Below, piece by piece: positions 14,029 through 18,949 of a stretch of DNA of 18,949 nucleotides; within the stretch, counting starts at the first letter, position 1; each line of letters begins with the position of its first letter. The position numbers were made by a program, and so were the translations under genes. The stretch covers positions 1 through 18,949 of the forward strand of contig NZ_CALADU010000049.1 in NCBI RefSeq assembly GCF_937890665.1. The letters are read 5' to 3'. Origin of the DNA: an uncultured Subdoligranulum sp. (GTDB lineage Bacteria; Bacillota_A; Clostridia; Oscillospirales; Ruminococcaceae). A model generated the notes under the pieces. That model worked only from the letters and a program-made list of their open reading frames with translations, had not been told where the DNA came from and did no database searches.

Positions 14029-15264
14029 ATGGCAAAAAATGCGATCGTCGGTCAATCCGGCGGCCCCACCTCGGTCATCAACGCCAGCTTGGCCGGCGTA
14101 TATGAGAGCTGCAAGCGCCGCGGCGCCAACAAGGTGTACGGAATGCTTCATGGCGTGGCGGGCTTGCTGGAACGCCGTACCTGCGTGCTGGACGACACCC
14201 TCCGCAGCGCGTTGGACATCGAACTGCTCAAGCGCACGCCTTCCAGCTATCTGGGTAGCTGCCGCTATAAACTGCCCGACTGGCATACCCCCGAGGGTGA
14301 AGCCGTCTACCTGCATTTGTTTGAAATCCTGAAAGAGCTGAACATCGGCTACTTCTTCTACATCGGCGGCAACGACTCGATGGATACCATCGGCAAACTG
14401 GCCGACTATGGCGCCCACATCGGCAGTGACATCCGCTTTATGGGCGTCCCCAAGACCATCGACAACGACCTGATGGTTACCGACCACACCCCCGGCTACG
14501 GCAGTGCTGCCAAGTACATCGGCGTGGTGATGAAGGAGATCATCCGGGATGCCACGGTTTACGGCACCAAGTATGTCACCATCGTGGAGATCATGGGCCG
14601 CAACGCCGGTTGGCTGACCGCTGCCGCTGCGCTGGCCAAGGCGGAGGACTGCGAGGGGGTAGACATGATCTGCCTGCCGGAAGTTCCCTTCAACGTGGAC
14701 CACTTTGTGGAAAAGGTGGAGCGGATGCAGAAAGAGAAACCCTCCATCGTCATTGCGGTGTCGGAAGGCGTCAAGCTGGAGGATGGCCGCTATGTCTGTG
14801 AGTTGGCCGATGATGTCCACGCGGTGGACGCTTTCGGTCACAAGACCCTGACCGGTACGGCCCGCTTCTTGGCCAATACGGTGGCTCGTCGTCTGGACAC
14901 CAAGACCCGCTGCATCGAGCTTTCCACCCTGCAGCGCTGCGCCGGACATCTGACCAGCCGTACCGACATCACCGAAGCCTATCAGGTGGGCGGCGCGGCC
15001 GCCAAGGCCGCCTTCGAAGGTCACACCGGCGAGATGGTGGCGCTGGACCGAATTTCCAACAATCCGTACCAGTGCGGTACCAGCCTGCACCCCATTTCGG
15101 AAGTGGCCAATCTGGAAAAGAAAGTGCCGTTGGAGTGGGTCAATGCCGATCATACCGGAATGACCAAGGAGTTCATCTCCTACGCAATGCCGCTGATCCA
15201 GGCCGAATTGACGCCAATTTACGTCGAAGGCCTGCCTCATCATATTTACCTCCCAGAAGCCTGA
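14029..15264 (+). CDS. PPi-type 6-phosphofructokinase, paralogue 2
   Basis: The protein has 411 residues from the ATG at 14029, which has AGGAGG at 14017-14022; the open frame continues upstream through the terminator hairpin, so earlier starts are rejected. It carries the same PPi-type signatures as its neighbour: GQSGGPT (8-14), GGNDS (113-117), PKTIDND (141-147) and EIMGRNAGWL. By eye roughly 60% of the first 80 residues match paralogue 1, and the shared motifs continue to the end (LTPIY near both C-termini). Differences include a three-residue net insertion around KLPDWHTPEGEA and several changed residues near the sugar-binding MGR loop (HT to NA). It may share the fructose 6-phosphate reaction or have shifted to another sugar phosphate such as sedoheptulose 7-phosphate. 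A terminator follows the stop. Confidence 0.92.
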   Translation: MAKNAIVGQSGGPTSVINASLAGVYESCKRRGANKVYGMLHGVAGLLERRTCVLDDTLRSALDIELLKRTPSSYLGSCRYKLPDWHTPEGEAVYLHLFEILKELNIGYFFYIGGNDSMDTIGKLADYGAHIGSDIRFMGVPKTIDNDLMVTDHTPGYGSAAKYIGVVMKEIIRDATVYGTKYVTIVEIMGRNAGWLTAAAALAKAEDCEGVDMICLPEVPFNVDHFVEKVERMQKEKPSIVIAVSEGVKLEDGRYVCELADDVHAVDAFGHKTLTGTARFLANTVARRLDTKTRCIELSTLQRCAGHLTSRTDITEAYQVGGAAAKAAFEGHTGEMVALDRISNNPYQCGTSLHPISEVANLEKKVPLEWVNADHTGMTKEFISYAMPLIQAELTPIYVEGLPHHIYLPEA

Positions 15265-15278
15265 GTAACGCCGGGCGC

Positions 15279-15317
15279 AAAAGAACCCCGCAGGAATTTT
15301 CCTGCGGGGTTCCTTTG
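15279..15317. terminator. Bidirectional intrinsic terminator
   Basis: GAACCCCGCAGGA (15283-15295) pairs perfectly with 15300-15312 around a 4-nt loop. Four A precede it (T-tract for the - strand) and CCTTTGT follows it. It separates convergent genes. Confidence 0.87.
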
Positions 15318-15323
15318 TATTCC

Positions 15324-18269
15324 TTAATAAAAACCGAAGCTGGGCAAAATTTGCAATATGTTAGCCCACCATGCGGGAATGGGCAGTCCCGACAAGGCCG
15401 GATAGTAGCAGGCAAACAAAACCGCCGACACGACACAGAGGCCGATTCCCAGCCGTTTGGCCAGACGCTCTCGCCGGATGCGGGAAAGCATCAGCGCGAT
15501 CGCCGCCAGACAGAACATCGAACTGGGGAAATAGTGATACAAGAAGGTACAGCGGGTGACCAGCATCCAAGGGATCAACTGGGTGGCATAGAGGATCAGC
15601 ACCCCGGCCCCGGCCCGGCTGCCCCGGTTGCTGATCTGGTGCCAGAAGAGGACCAGCAGACTGGCCAAGCCCGCCAGCCAGATCACCGGACCGCCCAGCC
15701 CGGCAATGCTGCCTTTCAGGCCGTCGGCCAGATGGGTGTTCTGGTAGTACCACACCGGGCGCAACCCCAACAGCCAAGTGTACCAGCGGCTTTCAAAGGG
15801 ATGGGTCGCTTCCAACCCGGAATGGTATTCGTACATCGAAACTTGGCACTGCCACCAATCCCCCAGACTGAACCCAGCGTCCCGCCACCAGTAAGGCAGA
15901 TAGGAGGCAATGTACAAGCAGAGAGGCAGCAGGATATAGAACAGTACGCCCCCGATGGCCGCTGTACGGAATTCGGCGGCAAAACCGGGTTGCTGCTGCC
16001 GCCAACGGGCATAGAGTACCCCCAAATAGAGGACTGCCAACCCGGCCCCGGCGTAGATACCGGTCCACTTGGCAGCGCAGCCCAACCCAAAGGCTACCCC
16101 GCCCAACACCATGGGCAGCAGCGAGTGATTGACGCCCTTTTGCAGCACGCTTTGGCAGTACCACAACATGAAATAGGCGCCCAGCAGAATGAAGAAGGTG
16201 CCATAGATATCAATGGTCGCGATCCGGCTTTGGGCAAACCGCATAAAGTCCAGTGCCAGCAGCACACCGGCCACCGCACCGATCCACCGTTTGCGGGTCA
16301 GTCGGCGGGCAAAACACCACGCCAGCGGCACCAACAACACGCCGAACAGCGTACCGGAGAACCGCCAGCCAAAACCGGTCATGCCAAAGAGCGCAATGCC
16401 CACCATGATCAGGTCTTTGCCCAGCGGCGGGTGGGTCGTTTCGTACACCCGCAGCCGATGGAGCTGCTCATAGCCGGTGCGGCCGTGATAGATCTCATCA
16501 AAATACATGCTATTGAGCTGGCTGATCGTATCCGGCACCTCTGCCTGTTCGTCAAACAAGGCCCCGCCGCCGGTGACCGGCAGCAAATTGCCATCCCCGT
16601 CCCGGAAGGCTAGCTCAAACAGTTGGGCATTCTCCACCGTAATGGTAACGGTCTCCCCTGCTGCCACCGGCAGACGGCTTTCGCTCCAACTGAAGCAGGT
16701 GGAATACCCCAGTTCCTGTACCAACAGCACCGTCCCCTGCTCGTCGGTCACCTTGAGGCTGCCGCCGTAAGAGATGCCCGGGTAGCTCCACAGATAGACT
16801 GCGTTGCCTTCCACCGTAACCGTTTCGGTCAGGATCGTATCGGTGGCGTCCAGCGGATTTTGGGGCGCCGTGGTATCCCCCAAGTAGGTAAAACTCAACA
16901 CCGCCGTGGCTGCCGTAAGGCCCAGCAGGCCCCACCATTCCCAGCGCCGCCAGCGGGGCTGTTCCGCCGGGATCGGCTCCGGTGCGTCGCTCCGCTGGGG
17001 CAGCGGCAGTCCATGACCGTGAAGGGCGATGTCCCACACGGCAAAGAACAGCATGACAAAGCAGACCGTCTCGGCCAGACCCACCAGCACTGCCACACTG
17101 GAACTGGTGGCACTGGTCAGCCATTCATCTTCGGTACCGGCCAGCGAATAGACGGTGGCCAGATTGAGGAACCCGGTAAGGGACAAACCGAACCCTGCCG
17201 CATACAGGCGGATATCATTCCAACGGGCCGCCGCCAAAAGGGTCAGCAGCACACCGGGCACCATATAGCGTTCATGCATACAATGGCCGAAGGTGAATAC
17301 GCCCAATTCATAGTAAGCGGCCAGCAGCAGCGGCGAGAAGCTCCCCGCCCGCACACTGCGCATAGCAAACAGCACCAGCCCGCCGGTGACCACCAGAATC
17401 AGGAACCACCCCAGCGTATGCCAACTGATACCAAAGGGCGCAGCATCCTGCAGCGGCGCCCAGTTGCCCCCCAATGCCGTAAGCCAGTTAAAGGCGTTGA
17501 TGGAGGCGTAGGGATACCCCGAAACGGTACCGGAATATTTTTCCAACAGCGAGGGGATCAGGTCCCGCACACCATAAAAAGGGATTCCCGCTGCCAACGG
17601 CGGCACCAGCGCCACCGCAGCGCCCCCAAAGCAGCGCAGGAAAGCCCGGAAACGGTTTTCCTCCTGCACAATGGCCACCAGAAAACAGACCGCCAACACC
17701 GGCCCAAAGAGCAAGGCTTGCGGCTTGATGGCCAACGCCACCCCATACCAGAAGGCAGCAGGCAGATACCGCCGCTTTTCCAACAGCAGAAAGCAGAGCA
17801 GAATGGGCAGAGAAAAAGCGCCGTCGATCTGTTTCCAGATGCCGGTATCGAAGAGCAGCAGCGGATTGAAGGCCGTAAAGGCCGCCAGCAACAGCGGGCC
17901 GCAGCTGTCCGGCATGGCCGTCTTGGCCACCCGCCAAACCAGCCATGCAGCAGCGGCATCGCAAAGGCTGGGCACCACCGCCAACAGCAGATAAGTCACC
18001 GGCGATTCATAAGGGATGGATAAGGCGGCGCGAAGCAGCCCCACTATCCCCAGCACAAACAGATAGCCGGGCGGATAATCGGCAAAATATCCCTCGCTGT
18101 AAAACGCAGCAGGGCCTTGGGCAGCCATCTTGTCCCCCCAAGCCACAAAGCAGCTCATATCATAGGGGTAGCCCTCCGTCACAAGGGCCAGCACCAACCG
18201 CAGCACCACAGCGCCCAGCAGTATCCACCGCAAGGTACGAAGTTCAGATTGTTTGTATGATACTTTCAT
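15324..18269 (-). CDS. Two-module GT-C glycosyltransferase: Gpi18-like plus PMT-like fusion
   Basis: The protein has 981 residues from the ATG at 18269; no good ribosome binding site is visible there, and a TTG 12 nt upstream is an alternative. The N-terminal half (about 1-430) resembles Gpi18-related mannosyltransferases: YPYDMSCFVAWGD with D37 in the first outer loop, YFADYPPGYLF, IWKQIDG and HERYMVPG. After a short Pro/Arg cytoplasmic stretch and one helix comes a β-rich outer segment (about 460-585). The C-terminal half (about 586-981) resembles PMT/GT39 protein O-mannosyltransferases, with YFDEIYHGRT (D591-E592), THPPLGKD (612-619) and SRIATIDIYGTFF. Each module alone would be a complete GT-C enzyme using polyprenyl-phosphate sugars at the outer face. 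The fusion implies two successive transfers or one regulatory module. Acceptors are unknown. cysS lies upstream behind a palindromic repeat. Confidence 0.82.
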   Translation of the reverse strand: MKVSYKQSELRTLRWILLGAVVLRLVLALVTEGYPYDMSCFVAWGDKMAAQGPAAFYSEGYFADYPPGYLFVLGIVGLLRAALSIPYESPVTYLLLAVVPSLCDAAAAWLVWRVAKTAMPDSCGPLLLAAFTAFNPLLLFDTGIWKQIDGAFSLPILLCFLLLEKRRYLPAAFWYGVALAIKPQALLFGPVLAVCFLVAIVQEENRFRAFLRCFGGAAVALVPPLAAGIPFYGVRDLIPSLLEKYSGTVSGYPYASINAFNWLTALGGNWAPLQDAAPFGISWHTLGWFLILVVTGGLVLFAMRSVRAGSFSPLLLAAYYELGVFTFGHCMHERYMVPGVLLTLLAAARWNDIRLYAAGFGLSLTGFLNLATVYSLAGTEDEWLTSATSSSVAVLVGLAETVCFVMLFFAVWDIALHGHGLPLPQRSDAPEPIPAEQPRWRRWEWWGLLGLTAATAVLSFTYLGDTTAPQNPLDATDTILTETVTVEGNAVYLWSYPGISYGGSLKVTDEQGTVLLVQELGYSTCFSWSESRLPVAAGETVTITVENAQLFELAFRDGDGNLLPVTGGGALFDEQAEVPDTISQLNSMYFDEIYHGRTGYEQLHRLRVYETTHPPLGKDLIMVGIALFGMTGFGWRFSGTLFGVLLVPLAWCFARRLTRKRWIGAVAGVLLALDFMRFAQSRIATIDIYGTFFILLGAYFMLWYCQSVLQKGVNHSLLPMVLGGVAFGLGCAAKWTGIYAGAGLAVLYLGVLYARWRQQQPGFAAEFRTAAIGGVLFYILLPLCLYIASYLPYWWRDAGFSLGDWWQCQVSMYEYHSGLEATHPFESRWYTWLLGLRPVWYYQNTHLADGLKGSIAGLGGPVIWLAGLASLLVLFWHQISNRGSRAGAGVLILYATQLIPWMLVTRCTFLYHYFPSSMFCLAAIALMLSRIRRERLAKRLGIGLCVVSAVLFACYYPALSGLPIPAWWANILQILPSFGFY

Positions 18270-18280
18270 CGGCAATAACA

Positions 18281-18345
18281 AGGGGGGCCATCCCCGTGCC
18301 TGCGCCCTTGTTGCCTTGGGGCAGGCACGCAGGTATGGCCCCTAC
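18281..18345. repeat. Palindromic intergenic element (REP/MITE-like)
   Basis: An imperfect hairpin fills most of the gap between cysS and the GT-C gene. GGGGCCAT (18284-18291) pairs with ATGGCCCC (18335-18342), then GTGCCTGC (18296-18303) with GCAGGCAC (18321-18328), then CCC with GGG around a 10-nt loop. The ends read AGGGG… and …CCCCTACG, a style I associate with dispersed palindromic repeats in Oscillospiraceae; that family link is from memory. Only one copy is seen in this window. It could also serve as a leaky terminator for cysS. Confidence 0.5.
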
Positions 18346-18354
18346 GTTGATCCT

Positions 18355-18949
18355 TTACAGTTTCGCGATTTTGGGGCCCTGCGCGGTGTCGGTCACGCTC
18401 CAACCCATCTCGGTCAGTTGGGCGCGGATGGCATCGGCTTTCGCCCAGTCTTTGGCCTTCTTGGCCGCAGCACGCTCCTCTACCAGCGCGGTGACTTCCG
18501 CCGGGACCTCGTCCTTCTTCTTGCGATTGTACAGCAGACCCAGCACCCCGGTCAGTTCGTCAAACACCTTGGCCGCCTGCTCCAGCGTGGCTTTGTCGGA
18601 GCCGTCGGACAGCGTGTTGATGTCCTTGACAAACTCAAAGATCGCAGCCAGCGCATCGGGGGTGTTCAGGTCGTCGTCCATGGCCGCCTTGAACTTGGTG
18701 CGGGCTTCCTCGCTCTTGGCCACCAACGTCGTGTCGGTGCCGTGGGCGTGCTCGATGGCAAAGTCCAGATTGTCGCGGCAGGTGTAGAGCCGTTCCAAAC
18801 TATTCTTGCAGCTTTCGATCAGCTCCACCGTGTAGTTCAGCGGCATACGGTACCCTGCCGTCAGCATAAAGTAGCGGATCGGCTCGTAACCGTACTTGTC
18901 CGCGATCTCCCGCACCGTAAAGAAGTTGCCCGCACTCTTGGACATCTTC
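18355..18949 (-). CDS. cysS: Cysteinyl-tRNA synthetase, C-terminal part (5' end outside window)
   Basis: About 197 residues are visible and the frame runs off the right edge, so the ATG of the first full methionine is internal. The first residues read KMSKSAGNFFTV, the class I synthetase KMSKS loop that holds ATP. Next come RYFMLTAGYRMPLNYT and the anticodon-binding helical domain with MDDDLNTPDALAAIFEF, a clear CysRS hallmark. The end (AKDWAKADAIRAQLTEMGW and DTAQGPKI) is the usual CysRS tail. The enzyme charges tRNA-Cys with cysteine in the cytoplasm. The HIGH motif and the zinc site lie outside the window. The stop is followed by the palindromic element and the GT-C fusion gene. Confidence 0.95.
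   Translation of the reverse strand, partial: KMSKSAGNFFTVREIADKYGYEPIRYFMLTAGYRMPLNYTVELIESCKNSLERLYTCRDNLDFAIEHAHGTDTTLVAKSEEARTKFKAAMDDDLNTPDALAAIFEFVKDINTLSDGSDKATLEQAAKVFDELTGVLGLLYNRKKKDEVPAEVTALVEERAAAKKAKDWAKADAIRAQLTEMGWSVTDTAQGPKIAKL

Noticed and set aside
13960..15243. Long - strand open frame opposite phosphofructokinase paralogue 2 (and a similar one at 12467-13411 opposite paralogue 1)
   Set aside because: They are Gly/His/Gln-rich shadow translations of GC-rich coding DNA with no ribosome binding site; both phosphofructokinase frames have full motifs.
16623..18023. Large + strand frame opposite the GT-C fusion
   Set aside because: Gln/Arg/His-rich shadow of membrane protein codons, no ribosome binding site, no recognisable domain.
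1..18949. CRISPR array, tRNA/rRNA genes, prophage, transposase or defence genes
   Set aside because: No regularly spaced repeats, tRNA-like cloverleaf, rRNA stretch, or recombinase/phage protein motif was seen anywhere in the window.

Overview
The window comes from a GC-rich low-GC-phylum relative, most likely a gut Clostridia of the Oscillospiraceae type (Faecalibacterium/Gemmiger/Subdoligranulum-like). Reasons are the strong AGGAGG-type ribosome binding sites, the YqeG, CD1247-type and DUF2304 families, a Firmicutes-style rpsU, and PPi-type phosphofructokinases. The species call is inference from gene content only.

Region 1 (1-6069, + strand) is the distal part of a tightly packed operon for making and exporting a cell-surface glycan. 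It holds the end of an HMGL/aldolase-like protein, a KdsC-like HAD sugar-phosphate phosphatase, a large DUF2142 membrane protein, a GT4 glycosyltransferase, a GT2 polyprenyl-phosphate-type glycosyltransferase and its small DUF2304 membrane partner. A small uncharacterised gene (6135-6425) follows with its own extended -10 promoter and a bidirectional terminator.

Region 2 (6485-11516, - strand) mixes housekeeping and envelope genes. In transcription order these are a DUF1624 membrane acyltransferase-like protein, rpsU, yqeG, an endonuclease-IV-like TIM-barrel protein, efp, a CD1247-type zinc-ribbon protein and a PIG-V-like membrane mannosyltransferase. Terminator-like hairpins sit directly in front of the ribosome binding sites of several of these genes, so downstream expression probably depends on read-through.

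Region 3 (11554-15264, + strand) starts at a divergent promoter pair that shares one palindromic -35 hexamer. It contains a Cof-type HAD phosphatase and two tandem PPi-type 6-phosphofructokinase paralogues. The 308-bp gap between the paralogues is the most unusual part of the window. It carries two matching GTTCC-N7-GGAAC dyads centred 52 bp apart, further complementary segments, and a strong intrinsic terminator hairpin placed 45 bp before the second start codon. This looks like an undescribed regulatory leader or a small RNA.

Region 4 (15279-18949, - strand) has a bidirectional terminator, a 981-residue protein that joins a Gpi18-like and a PMT-like GT-C glycosyltransferase in one chain, a palindromic intergenic repeat, and the C-terminal part of cysS. 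The window therefore has several genes that move lipid-linked sugars across the membrane (DUF2142, GT2/DUF2304, PIG-V-like, Gpi18/PMT fusion), set among translation and glycolysis genes.
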